64,000 nt of DNA from an uncultured Bradyrhizobium sp. (GTDB lineage: Bacteria > Pseudomonadota > Alphaproteobacteria > Rhizobiales > Xanthobacteraceae), in the NCBI RefSeq assembly GCF_936943645.1, contig NZ_CAKZJO010000041.1, positions 1-64,000 on the forward strand, written 5' to 3'. The position numbers and the translations under genes were made by a program. Each line of letters opens with the position of its first letter. Positions within the stretch are counted from its first letter, which is position 1. Below the pieces are notes generated by a model. It did no database searches, had not been told where the DNA came from, and saw only the letters and a list, made by a program, of their open reading frames with translations. Positions 17,086-25,743 of this stretch are shown here, one piece after another.

Positions 17086-17715
17086 CTAATCGACGTCCTC
17101 CGGACCGCACCAGCCGGGCAGATAGATCGCATCCTTGCTCTTGGCCGCGGACATCGCCTTCTCGAGCGCCTTGTCGAAATCGGCCTCGATCACCTTGCGC
17201 GAGACTTTGCGGCGCAGGAAGTCGGCCCACAGGAATTCGGAGAACGGCGTGGTGTCCTTGGCGAAGCCGCCCATGCGGCGCAATTCGCCGGCGAGGCTGC
17301 GGAACGGATCGTCCTTGAGATCGGCGATCGATTTCGGCAGATCGCGGAACGACCGCCGCTCACCCTTGGCGTCGTAAGGGTAGACCCAGCGCTTGTTATC
17401 CATCACGCCCCAGAACGCCTCGCGCTCGACCATGCGGAGGTCGCCGACGACGGTCACCAGCACCTCCTTGACACCTTCGTCGTGCAGCGCGCGGCCGAGA
17501 TGATGATGGTCGATCACGTAATAGCGCGCGTCGGGGCCATAGACGACCGGGATCATATGCTTGCCGAGCAGATCGGCCTGCTTCTTCTTGTCATGCTCAC
17601 GCCAGCGCTTGCGCTTCTCCTTGACCTCGCGCATGCCGACCGTCATCTGCGTCGGCCGGAGCGACAGGATCGGGACCGGATGCACTCTCGGCTCGCGCGC
17701 GTTGGTGGTGGTCAT
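17086..17715 (-). CDS. ParB-like (ParBc_2) domain protein
   Basis: A 209-residue protein of the ParB/sulfiredoxin superfamily (PF08857-like). An N-terminal segment sets substrate contacts (ILSLRPTQMTVGMREV), followed by the core YYVIDHHHLGRAL near residue 65-78, where histidines and Arg replace the usual GxxRxxA of ParB. A C-terminal half of about 100 residues is charged and partly helical. There is no helix-turn-helix or ParA neighbour, so it is unlikely to be a chromosome partition factor. Stand-alone members of this family are widespread and of unknown function; nuclease or nucleotide-hydrolysis roles have been suggested for the superfamily. Confidence 0.8.
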   Translation of the reverse strand: MTTTNAREPRVHPVPILSLRPTQMTVGMREVKEKRKRWREHDKKKQADLLGKHMIPVVYGPDARYYVIDHHHLGRALHDEGVKEVLVTVVGDLRMVEREAFWGVMDNKRWVYPYDAKGERRSFRDLPKSIADLKDDPFRSLAGELRRMGGFAKDTTPFSEFLWADFLRRKVSRKVIEADFDKALEKAMSAAKSKDAIYLPGWCGPEDVD

Positions 17716-18043
17716 GGTCGAAGGCCCCTCGGATGGATGCAGCTGACGGCTCAGGTTCCCTGACTATGACATGGGGCCCGCGGCGGCAAAACGTGCTCGG
17801 AGGGACGCGCAGATCACAAGCCGATGTAAGCGCAAACGAAGACGTGAACTTCGTTGCTGTTGCTCTGCCGGTTATTGCAGCGCAACGCCCGCCGACGTCG
17901 CGGCCGGTTCCGCGACGCTGCGCGCCGATCCATGTACAAATAGTGCGGGGCAGCGAATACACGCCTGCATTGAAAAGATTTTCTGCAACGTGCTCGTCCG
18001 CTATGCTAATTAAAAATCGCTGCTTTGGAGTGATCCCCGCCCC
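17716..18043. other. Intergenic stretch without a supported gene
   Basis: These 328 bases show no coding signal. The AT-rich part near 17970-18020, just before the next gene, is the likely promoter area, but no clear -35/-10 pair stands out. Confidence 0.35.
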
Positions 18044-18385
18044 ATGAACAACCAGCGGCCCATAAGCTCTGACGACGAGCACCGGGTGCTCCAGTTCAGG
18101 CCGCGCACCTCGCCTTCCCCCGCGGTCCACCGCGGCAGCGGCACCGTACAGCCATTGCGCGTCGCGCCCGAACCGCTCGACCTCTCACGCTACGAGCAAC
18201 CGCGCGCCGAGCCGGACGATTTCCGTCATCGCATGCTCGCCAATATCGCCGCGCTGGCCTTCACCATCGCGCTGACAGCGATCGGAATTTGGCTCGCGGT
18301 CAGCATCGCCGACCTGCGCCGGACCCAGGATTGCGTGCTGATGGGCCGCCGCGACTGCGTCAAGATCACGACACCGCATATCTAG
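18044..18385 (+). CDS. Hypothetical single-pass membrane protein
   Basis: A 113-residue protein with a cytoplasmic, proline- and arginine-rich N-terminal half (RVLQFRPRTSPSP), one membrane helix (about residues 66-88, ANIAALAFTIALTAIGIWLAV) and a short tail with two cysteines (DCVLMGRRDCVKI), probably periplasmic. Similar short proteins occur widely in Bradyrhizobium without a known function. It stands alone upstream of the acpXL operon, 221 bases away. Confidence 0.7.
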   Translation: MNNQRPISSDDEHRVLQFRPRTSPSPAVHRGSGTVQPLRVAPEPLDLSRYEQPRAEPDDFRHRMLANIAALAFTIALTAIGIWLAVSIADLRRTQDCVLMGRRDCVKITTPHI

Positions 18386-18606
18386 GCCCGATCCGGCCGA
18401 CCGGTCCGGCGGAAGAGGCTCCGGCGCGCATCCCCAGCCCTGTCTTCCCACCTGCCCGGCTCCATTGAACTCGGGGCGGCGCTCCGATATACGGGCTTTC
18501 GACCCGGCCAGAGGGGGTTTGAGGGCGTCATCAGGGGCGCGATGCCCACCCACCGTGCCACTCTGGATAATCTGACAAATATCCGCAATATATCAAAGGC
18601 TTAGTG

Positions 18607-18894
18607 ATGTCTTCCACATTCGATCAGGTCGCCACGATCATCGCTGAAACCTGCGACATCCCGCGCGACACGATCACGCCGGATAGCCATGCCATCGACG
18701 ATCTCGGCATCGACAGCCTCGATTTCCTGGACATCGCGTTCGCGATCGACAAGCAATTCGGCATCAAGCTGCCGCTGGAAAAGTGGACCCAGGAGGTCAA
18801 CGACGGCAAAGCGACCACCGAACAGTATTTCGTGCTGAAGAACCTGTGCGCCCGCATCGACGAACTGGTTGCGGCCAAGGGCGCGAGCGCCTAA
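18607..18894 (+). CDS. acpXL: Acyl carrier protein AcpXL for very-long-chain fatty acid of lipid A
   Basis: The protein has 95 residues from the ATG at 18607 (a GTG directly before it is less likely). The phosphopantetheine site is S37 in GIDSLDFLD, flanked by the usual acidic helix. It is longer than house-keeping AcpP by about 15 residues, as typical for rhizobial AcpXL, which carries the C26-C28 hydroxy acyl chain. It is the first gene of a five-gene rightward operon with fabZ, two fabF-like genes and lpxXL; the gap to fabZ is 10 bases. This order matches the rhizobial cluster for the long acyl chain of lipid A, which supports envelope stability and symbiosis. Confidence 0.93.
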   Translation: MSSTFDQVATIIAETCDIPRDTITPDSHAIDDLGIDSLDFLDIAFAIDKQFGIKLPLEKWTQEVNDGKATTEQYFVLKNLCARIDELVAAKGASA

Positions 18895-18904
18895 GCGCGC
18901 CGTC

Positions 18905-19375
18905 ATGCAACTCGAATACTTCCACATGATCGATCGCATCGTCGACCTCAAGGTCGACGAGAAGACGATCGTCGTCGAAGCCCAGGTTCCCAAGGAGAGC
19001 ACCGTCTTCGAGGGGCACTTCCCGGGCTATCCCCTGATGCCCGGCGTGCTCCTGATCGAATCGATGGCGCAGGCCTCGGGCTTTCTCCTGCTCGGCGTCC
19101 TGAAATTCGAGCGCATGCCGATTCTCGCCGCCGTGAAGGAAGCCAAGGTCCGTGGCTCGGTGTTCCCGGGCGACCTCATGACGCTCGAGGCGAGCCTCAC
19201 CTATGAAGGCTCGGGCTATGCCATGACCGAAGCCAAGATCAGGGTCGGCGGCAAGCTGCGCGCCAATTCCGCGCTCACTTTCACGCTGATCCCCTTCCCC
19301 AATGCGGATATGCGCGGATACATGGCGAAGGTCGCCGAGCGCGTCGGCTTTCCGCAACAGGTCGTATCGCCATGA
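18905..19375 (+). CDS. fabZXL: 3-hydroxyacyl-ACP dehydratase (FabZ family) of the VLCFA cluster
   Basis: The protein has 156 residues from the ATG at 18905 and a hot-dog fold. The catalytic His and Glu are seen in HFPGYPLMPGVLLIE near residues 38-52. It removes water from 3-hydroxyacyl-AcpXL during chain elongation. The stop overlaps the start of the next gene (ATGA). House-keeping FabZ normally lies with lpxD and lpxA; location between acpXL and the fabF pair marks this copy as the dedicated one. Confidence 0.92.
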   Translation: MQLEYFHMIDRIVDLKVDEKTIVVEAQVPKESTVFEGHFPGYPLMPGVLLIESMAQASGFLLLGVLKFERMPILAAVKEAKVRGSVFPGDLMTLEASLTYEGSGYAMTEAKIRVGGKLRANSALTFTLIPFPNADMRGYMAKVAERVGFPQQVVSP

Positions 19376-20577
19376 CTGACACTGCTTCGAAGCCCGGCCA
19401 GACGGAAGTCTGGATCACCGGCATTGGACTCGCGACTTCGCTCGGCGAGGGCCTCGACGCCAACTGGGCCGCGCTTTCCGAGAAGCGCATCAATGTCGAC
19501 GAGAAGGGCTTTGCGCCCTACATCGTGCATCCCCTGATGCCGGTCAGCTTCGACGCCCAGATCCCGAAGAAGGGCGATCAGCGCCAGATGGAAGCCTGGC
19601 AGCGCATCGGCACCTACGCTGCCGGCCTTGCGCTCGATTCCGCCGGCATCAAGGGCAACAAGGACATCCTGTCGAAGATCGACATGGTGGTGGCCGCCGG
19701 CGGCGGCGAGCGCGATCTCAACGTCGACACCGGCGTTCTCACGGCCGAGGCCAAGGGGGCGAACGCGCCCGGCTTCCTCAACGAACGGCTGATGAGCGAT
19801 CTGCGCCCCACGCTGTTCCTGGCGCAGCTCTCCAACTTGCTCGCCGGCAACATCGCCATCGTGCACGGCCTTGGCGGCACCTCGCGCACCTTCATGGGCG
19901 AGGAAGTCGCCGGCGCGGACGCCGCACGCATTGCGCTCGCACGCATCGCCTCGGGCGAGAGCGACATTGCCCTCGTCGGCGGTTCGCACAATGGCGAGCG
20001 CAAGGACCTGATGGTCCTCTACGAATTCGGCGACTTCAACCTGAAGGACAAGTTCGCGCCGGTGTGGGCGCGCAAGGACCACGCCGGCTTCGCGCTCGGC
20101 TCGGCCGGCGCGTTCCTGGTGCTGGAATCGAAGGCCCACGCCGAGGCGCGCGGCGCAAAGCCGTTCGCAAAGCTGTCGAGCGTCGTCGCCGACCTCGCCC
20201 GCCGCAAGCAGCCAGGCGACATGGCCGCGACGCTGGAAAAGCTCTGGGACAAGCTGCCCAGGCGCGAAGGCAAGGGCGCGATCATCACGGGTGCCACCGG
20301 CGCCGAGCCGGCGACCTCGGAAGAGCGCGGCTTCCTGAAGGGCCACGCCGACGTCCCGGTGCGCTCCACCGGTACGATGTTCGGGCACACCATGGAAACG
20401 CAATTCCCGCTCGGCATCGCGCTCGCCGCGCTGTCGATCTCGCGCGGCGCGCTGTTCCCGCCGAACGATTCGACCGGGACCGAGATTGAAATGCAGGGCG
20501 CGCCCACCCAGATTGTGGTGGTGGGGGCCGGACACTGGCGCGGCGAAGGCATGGCGCTGGTCGAAGCTGTCGGCTGA
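19372..20577 (+). CDS. fabF2XL: FabF-like ketosynthase without catalytic cysteine (chain-length-factor-like)
   Basis: A 401-residue protein with the ketosynthase fold, aligned along its length with the next gene. It has no cysteine anywhere. Where FabF has STACASG, this protein reads MGEEVAG, so a Glu takes the nucleophile position (about E178). The HGTGT histidine is also absent (GATGAEP), while the last histidine region is partly kept (GTMFGHTMET). It therefore cannot condense acyl chains itself. In type II polyketide systems such a partner (KS-beta) sets chain length in a heterodimer; the same role with FabF1XL is a natural inference. The rhizobial gene fabF2XL occupies the same place. Confidence 0.9.
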   Translation: MTDTASKPGQTEVWITGIGLATSLGEGLDANWAALSEKRINVDEKGFAPYIVHPLMPVSFDAQIPKKGDQRQMEAWQRIGTYAAGLALDSAGIKGNKDILSKIDMVVAAGGGERDLNVDTGVLTAEAKGANAPGFLNERLMSDLRPTLFLAQLSNLLAGNIAIVHGLGGTSRTFMGEEVAGADAARIALARIASGESDIALVGGSHNGERKDLMVLYEFGDFNLKDKFAPVWARKDHAGFALGSAGAFLVLESKAHAEARGAKPFAKLSSVVADLARRKQPGDMAATLEKLWDKLPRREGKGAIITGATGAEPATSEERGFLKGHADVPVRSTGTMFGHTMETQFPLGIALAALSISRGALFPPNDSTGTEIEMQGAPTQIVVVGAGHWRGEGMALVEAVG

Positions 20578-20628
20578 CGCGCGGCGCGCTTTGGCCGGAT
20601 GACGCTTTAGCTCTATCGGGGGATCGAC

Positions 20629-21906
20629 ATGACTGCACCACGCGACAAACTCGGGCGTCCCGTCGTCGTCGTCACCGGCATGGGCATCATGACCTCGCTC
20701 GGCGCCGGCAAGGCCGACAATTGGGCGAAGCTCGTGGCCGGCGAATCCGGCATCCGCACCATCACGCGCTTTCCGGTCGACGGCCTCAAGACCACGATGG
20801 CCGGCACGGTCGATTTCGTCAGCGTCGATCCGTTCTCCTCCACTGGGCTGTCCGAACGGATGGCTGAGCTCGTCACGCAGGAAGCGCTCGAGCAGGCCGG
20901 TATCGGCGCGAAGGCCGACTTCCCCGGTCCCCTCTTCCTTGCGGTGGCGCCGGTCGAGGTGGAATGGCCGCAGCGCCGCGAGCTCGGCCGCGCGGTCGGC
21001 AAGCCCGACTTCACCTATGACGATCTCCTGCGCATCTCCGGCGGCGGCAAATACAGCGCCTATCACCACCGCTTCATGTTCGGCTCGGTCGCGGCCCACC
21101 TCGCCGAGACCTTCGGCACCAAGGGCTCGCCGATCTCGCTGTCGACGGCGTGTGCGTCGGGCGCCACCTCGATCCAGCTCGGCGTCGAGGCGATCCGCCG
21201 CGGCGAGACCGATGCCGCGCTGTGCGTCGCGACGGACGGCACGGTCAATCCCGAAGCCATGGTGCGCTTCTCGCTGCTCTCCGCGTTGTCGACCCAGAAC
21301 GATCCGCCGCAGGCGGCTTCCCGCCCCTTCTCCAAGAACCGCGACGGCTTCGTCATGGCCGAGGGCGCCGGTGCCCTGGTGCTCGAAAGCTATGAAGCCG
21401 CTGTCGCGCGTGGGGCAAAAATCCTCGGCGTGATTGCCGGCTGCGGCGAGCTCACCGATTCCTTCCATCGCACCCGCTCGTCTCCGGACGGCAAGCCGAT
21501 CATCGGCTGCATGAACAAGACGCTGGCTGACGCTGGCATGACGCCGGACCAGATCGACCACATCAACGCGCACGGCACCGCGACGCCCGAGAACGACAAG
21601 ATGGAGTACAACACGACATCGGCCGTGTTTGGCGAGCTCCTGCAGAAGATTCCGGTCACCTCCAACAAGTCGATGGTCGGCCACACCATCTCGGCCGCCG
21701 GCGCGGTTGAGGCGATCTTCTCGCTGCTCACGCTCGAGCATCAGCGCATTCCGCCGACGATCAACTACGACAATCCGGATCCCACGATCCTGTTCGACGT
21801 CGTCGGCAACAAGGCCCGCGACGCCCGCGTCACCGCTGTCATGTCGAACTCGTTCGGCTTCGGCGGCCAGAACGCCTCGCTGATCCTGACCCGCGAACCG
21901 GCCTGA
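20629..21906 (+). CDS. fabF1XL: Beta-ketoacyl-ACP synthase (FabF family) of the VLCFA cluster
   Basis: A 425-residue elongating ketosynthase with all catalytic residues: C175 in STACASG, H315 in NAHGTATP, K347 and H352 in NKSMVGH. GGGGGA before the ATG serves as ribosome site. It should elongate the acyl chain on AcpXL by two carbons per cycle, with malonyl units. It lies 51 bases after fabF2XL and 11 bases before lpxXL. In Rhizobium and Sinorhizobium an alcohol-dehydrogenase-like gene (adh2XL) sits between this gene and lpxXL; here it is missing. Confidence 0.93.
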   Translation: MTAPRDKLGRPVVVVTGMGIMTSLGAGKADNWAKLVAGESGIRTITRFPVDGLKTTMAGTVDFVSVDPFSSTGLSERMAELVTQEALEQAGIGAKADFPGPLFLAVAPVEVEWPQRRELGRAVGKPDFTYDDLLRISGGGKYSAYHHRFMFGSVAAHLAETFGTKGSPISLSTACASGATSIQLGVEAIRRGETDAALCVATDGTVNPEAMVRFSLLSALSTQNDPPQAASRPFSKNRDGFVMAEGAGALVLESYEAAVARGAKILGVIAGCGELTDSFHRTRSSPDGKPIIGCMNKTLADAGMTPDQIDHINAHGTATPENDKMEYNTTSAVFGELLQKIPVTSNKSMVGHTISAAGAVEAIFSLLTLEHQRIPPTINYDNPDPTILFDVVGNKARDARVTAVMSNSFGFGGQNASLILTREPA

Positions 21907-21917
21907 CCGGACGCAGC

Positions 21918-22850
21918 ATGGCGCTGATTTCTCTAGGCGCGAAGATCCGCGCGCGCAATGCTGCCAAATCGATCGGCGGCAGCCTGATCGGCGCCGCCAC
22001 CGTCGGCATGCTGCGCACCACGCGCTATTTCGATCCGGTCAAGACCTCGGACTTTTTCGCGCGCGTCGTGAAGACGATCGGCCCGCGGCTGCGCGAGCAT
22101 CGCATCGGCCGCGCCAACCTCACCGCGGCCTTTCCCGAGAAATCGCCGGAAGAGATTGAAGCCATCCTGATGGGCGTGTGGGACAATCTCGGCCGCGTCG
22201 GCGCCGAATTCGCCCATATGGACCACGTCTGGGATTACGACCGTGACCATCCGGAACGCAGCCGCATCGAGTTGCCAAAGGCCAGCATCGAGCGGTTCGA
22301 CCGCATCCGCGACGACGGCAAGCCGGCGCTGATCTTCGCGGCCCATCTGGCCAATTGGGAATTGCCGGCGCTCGCCGCCGTCGCGCACGGCCTGGATGCC
22401 GCGATCCTCTACCGCCGGCCGAACATCGCCTCTGCCGACCGCATCATCCAGGAGATGCGTCAGGTCAACATGGGCACGCTGATCCCCGCAGGCCGCGACG
22501 CGCCGTTGCGCCTCGCGCAGGCGCTCAAGGACGGCAAGCACGTCGCCATGCTGATCGACCAGTATCTGACCGGCGGCGTCGAGGTCACCTTCTTCGGCCG
22601 CAAGACACGCGCCAATCCGATGCTGGCGCGCCTTCTGCGCCAGGTCGAATGCCCGATCCACGGCGTTCGCATCATCCGCAAGCCCGGCGGCCGCTTCGCC
22701 GCCGAGCTGACTGAAGAGATCCCCCCCGTGCGCGACGCCGAGGGCAAGATCGACATCCAGGGTACGACCCAGGCCGTCACCAACGTGGTGGAAAGCTGGG
22801 TGCGCGAGCATCCCGAGCAGTGGCTGTGGCTGCATCGCAGGTGGCGCTGA
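21918..22850 (+). CDS. lpxXL: Very-long-chain lipid A acyltransferase (LpxL/HtrB family)
   Basis: A 310-residue protein of the late lipid A acyltransferase family, with the catalytic HLANWE motif (H-x4-E) near residue 142 and the C-terminal EQWLWLHRRW box. Residues 18-32 are weakly hydrophobic and may associate with the membrane. It should transfer the C26-C28 acyl chain from AcpXL to lipid A at the inner membrane. Position at the end of the acpXL operon supports the LpxXL assignment over the C12-specific LpxL. A palindromic repeat follows 10 bases after the stop. Confidence 0.92.
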   Translation: MALISLGAKIRARNAAKSIGGSLIGAATVGMLRTTRYFDPVKTSDFFARVVKTIGPRLREHRIGRANLTAAFPEKSPEEIEAILMGVWDNLGRVGAEFAHMDHVWDYDRDHPERSRIELPKASIERFDRIRDDGKPALIFAAHLANWELPALAAVAHGLDAAILYRRPNIASADRIIQEMRQVNMGTLIPAGRDAPLRLAQALKDGKHVAMLIDQYLTGGVEVTFFGRKTRANPMLARLLRQVECPIHGVRIIRKPGGRFAAELTEEIPPVRDAEGKIDIQGTTQAVTNVVESWVREHPEQWLWLHRRWR

Positions 22851-22860
22851 TCTTGCTCCG

Positions 22861-22943
22861 CCATTGCGAGCGCGGCTAAGCAATCCAGCGTCGTTACAGG
22901 AGCAGTCTGGATTGCTTCGTCGCTGCGCTCCTCGCAATGACGG
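22861..22943. repeat. Intergenic palindromic repeat, family B copy 1
   Basis: CCATTGCGAGCGC...GCAATCCAG and the inverse CTGGATTGC...CTCGCAATGACGG form a long imperfect hairpin of about 83 bases. A second copy with nearly the same arms is at 40459. It lies between two convergent genes. Confidence 0.75.
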
Positions 22944-22949
22944 GCGCTA

Positions 22950-24062
22950 CTACCGCCCCGTCTTCACCTTGATCCAGAGCCGGTTGATGATCCGCTGGGT
23001 CGCCGGCTCACGCGCCGTGATGACGAACAGCTTTGCGAGCGTCGCCTCGTCCGGATAGATGTTCTTGTCGTTCAGAATCTTCGGATCGACCAGCTTCTGG
23101 CTGGCGAGATTGCCGTTGGCGTAGGACAGGAAATCCGAGTTCTTGGCGGCGACATCAGGGCGGTAGAGATAGTTGATCAGCTCGTAGGCTTCCTTGACAT
23201 TCTTCGCGTCCGCAGGGATCGCTAGATTGTCGAAGAACATCTGCGCGCCCTCCTTCGGAATGGCGTAGCCGATCTCGACACCACTCTTGGCTTCGGCCGC
23301 GCGGGCGCGGGCCTGCATGATGTCGCCGGACCAGCCGACCACGAAGCAGATTTCGCCCGTCGCGAGCGCGCTGAGATATTCGGACGAGTGAAACTTGCGC
23401 ACGGACGGGCGGACCTTGGCGACGGCCTCGGCGGCCTTCTCGAGGTCGGCCTGCTTGGTCGAATTCGGATCGAGCCCGAGCCAGCTCAGCGCCGCCGGAA
23501 AGATGTCGTCGGCGGAGTCGAGCATGTGCACGCCGCAGTCCTTGAACTTGGCGAGGTTCTCCGGCTTGAAGACGATGTCCCAGCTGTCGATCTTGGCGTC
23601 GGGCCCTAGGATCTGCTTCACCTTGGCGACGTTGTAGCCGATGCCCGTGGTGCCCCACATGTAGTTGGCGGCGAAGTTGTTGCCGGGATCGTAGGTCGCG
23701 AGGTTCTTCGTCACCATCGGCCAGGCATTGCCGAGGTTCGGCAGCTTCGACTTGTCGAGCTTCTGGAAGATGTTCGCCTTGATCTGGCGCTGCAGGAAAT
23801 AGGCCGTGGGCACCACGACGTCGTAGCCGGACTTGCCGGCCATCAGGCGCGTCTCCAGCGTCTCGTTGGCATCGAAGGTGTCGTAGACCACCTTGATGCC
23901 GGTCTCCTTGGTGAAGGCCTCAAGGACGTCCGGCGCCATGTAGTTGGACCAGTTGTAGAAGTTGACGACCCGCTCCTCGGCCCCTGCTGGGGTCGAGAGA
24001 AACGTCAGCGCTGCGGCGATTGCGAGACCAAAGCCAAATCCGGAGCGGCCGACGTTCGTCAT
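22950..24062 (-). CDS. Polyamine-type ABC transporter substrate-binding protein (PotD/PotF family)
   Basis: A 370-residue periplasmic protein. The signal peptide covers about residues 1-28 (SFGFGLAIAAALTFL-like core, cut after AGA). The mature start VVNFYNWSNYMAPDVL is the typical PotF signature, followed by the conserved YDVVVPTAYFL near residue 80 and WGTTGIGYNV near residue 136. It should bind putrescine or a related polyamine. No permease genes are near; instead it lies 6 bases after an aminotransferase gene. Polyamine uptake plus amino-group removal would make sense together, but that is inference. Confidence 0.9.
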   Translation of the reverse strand: MTNVGRSGFGFGLAIAAALTFLSTPAGAEERVVNFYNWSNYMAPDVLEAFTKETGIKVVYDTFDANETLETRLMAGKSGYDVVVPTAYFLQRQIKANIFQKLDKSKLPNLGNAWPMVTKNLATYDPGNNFAANYMWGTTGIGYNVAKVKQILGPDAKIDSWDIVFKPENLAKFKDCGVHMLDSADDIFPAALSWLGLDPNSTKQADLEKAAEAVAKVRPSVRKFHSSEYLSALATGEICFVVGWSGDIMQARARAAEAKSGVEIGYAIPKEGAQMFFDNLAIPADAKNVKEAYELINYLYRPDVAAKNSDFLSYANGNLASQKLVDPKILNDKNIYPDEATLAKLFVITAREPATQRIINRLWIKVKTGR

Positions 24063-24068
24063 CCCAGT

Positions 24069-25250
24069 CTACCTCTTGCGTCCGCGCACCGCGTCCGACA
24101 ACCGCTCCAAAGCGGTGTCCAGCGTCTCGTCCTTCTTGGCGAAGCAGAACCGCACCACCGAGGTCACCGGGTCCTGCTCGTAGAACGCCGACACCGGGAT
24201 GGCCGCGACCTTGTAGTCTTTCACGATCCGCCAGCAGAACTCGGTGTCGCTCTCGTTGAGCCCGAGCGGCGACAGGTCCACGGTCAGGAAGTAGGTGCCT
24301 TGCGACTTCAGCACGGGAAAGCCGAGGCTCTCCAGCCCCCTGGTCAGACGGTCCCTGCTCCGAGCCAGGTCTTTCCGCATCGTCAGGAAGTAGTCATCGG
24401 ACTTGCCGAGGCCGTAGGCGACGGCGGCCTGCAGGTTCGGCGCGGTGGTGAAGGTCAGGAATTGGTGCACCTTGGCGGCAACCCGCAGCAGCGGCGGCGC
24501 GGCGCAGACGAAGCCGATCTTCCAGCCCGTCAGCGAGAAGATCTTGCCGGCCGAGCCGACCTTGATGGTGCGCTCGCGCATGCCGGGGATGGTGATCAGC
24601 GGGATGTGCTTGTGCTCGTCGAAGGTGACGTGCTCCCAGACCTCGTCGCAGATCGCGATGACGTCGAACTCCTGGCAGTAGCGCGCCAAGAGCTCGAGGT
24701 CCTCGCGCGGATAGACCACCGCGGACGGATTCAAGGGGTTGTTGAAGAGCACCGCCTTGGTCCTTGAATTGAAGACGCTTTTCAGCATGTCCTCATTCAA
24801 CCGCCAGTGCGGCGGCTCAAGCCGCACGAGGCGCGGAATGCCGCCGGCCTGGCGGATGATCGGCAGATAGGAATCATAGACCGGCTGGAAGCAGACCACT
24901 TCGTCGCCGGGCTGGACCACGGCGAGGATCGCGGAGGTCAGGGCCTCGGTGCCGCCGGAGGTGACCATCACCTCACTCATCGGATCGAGCTTGAGGCCGT
25001 GCCAATGGCCGTAATGAGTCGCGATCGCCTGGCGCAGCTCCGGCAGGCCCATCATCGAGGGGTACTGGTTGTAGCCGTTCAGCGAGGCCTCGGCCGCGGC
25101 GCGGCGGATGTCCTCGGGGCCGGGATCGTCAGGAAAGCCCTGGCCGAGATTGATGGCGGCATTGTCACGGGCGGCCTGCGACATCGCCTCGAAGATGGTG
25201 ACGGGAAGGTCGGCGAAGACCTTGTTCAGCGAAGAGCTTTTCGTCGTCAT
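24069..25250 (-). CDS. Class I/II pyridoxal-phosphate aminotransferase
   Basis: A 393-residue fold-type I enzyme. K236 in GSAGKIFSLTGWK binds the cofactor; NNPLNPSAVV and CDEVWEHVTF are the Asn and Asp contacts; the N-terminal NLGQGFPD loop is the marker of the kynurenine/methionine aminotransferase (KAT/YbdL) subgroup. The Pro in the usual NPxNPTG is partly replaced (NPLNPSAVVY). It is 7 bases after the rhodanese gene and 6 bases before the binding-protein gene. Likely substrates are methionine, glutamine or kynurenine-like amino acids; the sequence does not settle which. Confidence 0.9.
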   Translation of the reverse strand: MTTKSSSLNKVFADLPVTIFEAMSQAARDNAAINLGQGFPDDPGPEDIRRAAAEASLNGYNQYPSMMGLPELRQAIATHYGHWHGLKLDPMSEVMVTSGGTEALTSAILAVVQPGDEVVCFQPVYDSYLPIIRQAGGIPRLVRLEPPHWRLNEDMLKSVFNSRTKAVLFNNPLNPSAVVYPREDLELLARYCQEFDVIAICDEVWEHVTFDEHKHIPLITIPGMRERTIKVGSAGKIFSLTGWKIGFVCAAPPLLRVAAKVHQFLTFTTAPNLQAAVAYGLGKSDDYFLTMRKDLARSRDRLTRGLESLGFPVLKSQGTYFLTVDLSPLGLNESDTEFCWRIVKDYKVAAIPVSAFYEQDPVTSVVRFCFAKKDETLDTALERLSDAVRGRKR

Positions 25251-25257
25251 CGCGCGG

Positions 25258-25584
25258 TTAGCCGCCGACCTTGCTGGGCAGACCCGCCGCCTTCCAGCCG
25301 AGCATGCCGCCGGCCAGATGCTTGTCGTAAGGCAGGCCCGCCGCCTGCGCCGCGAGCGAGGCCGTCACCGAGCGCTTGCCGGAGCGGCAGGCGAACACGA
25401 CCTGCTTGCCGGCGGGATCGGGGATCGCCTTGGGATCGAAGGTCGAGAGCGGCACCACGACGCCGTAAGGATAGGCTTCGGCCTGCACCTCGTTCGGCTC
25501 GCGCACGTCGACCAGCAGATAGCGCCCTTCCGCGACACCCTTGGAGACCTCGTCCGGGGTCAGATCCTGCACCTGGTTTGCCAC
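25258..25584 (-). CDS. Rhodanese-like sulfurtransferase
   Basis: The protein has 108 residues from a GTG at 25584, picked because GGAGG lies 5 bases before it and the longer frame upstream is not protein-like. A single rhodanese domain carries the conserved DVREPNEV near residue 26 and the active-site loop C66-R-S-G-K-R. The six-residue loop suits sulfur transfer from thiosulfate or persulfide. It is the first gene of a tight three-gene leftward operon with an aminotransferase and a polyamine-type binding protein. Confidence 0.9.
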   Translation of the reverse strand: MANQVQDLTPDEVSKGVAEGRYLLVDVREPNEVQAEAYPYGVVVPLSTFDPKAIPDPAGKQVVFACRSGKRSVTASLAAQAAGLPYDKHLAGGMLGWKAAGLPSKVGG

Positions 25585-25743
25585 ATCATCCTCCAACGTC
25601 GCGGGGCCGCATGCCGGGGTCCCCCGGCCGGCGGCAACCTCGCCTCTCGGGCGGCGAAAATCAAGCGCTACAAAGGCTTGACGGATACGCTGCAAGTTAA
25701 GGCTAAACCGCAGCGACTTGAAGCGCGACCTTCATATGGAGGA

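Noticed and set aside
19216..21741. An 841-residue minus-strand frame across fabF2XL and fabF1XL
   Set aside because: It is antisense to two recognised ketosynthase genes and has the composition of a shadow frame.
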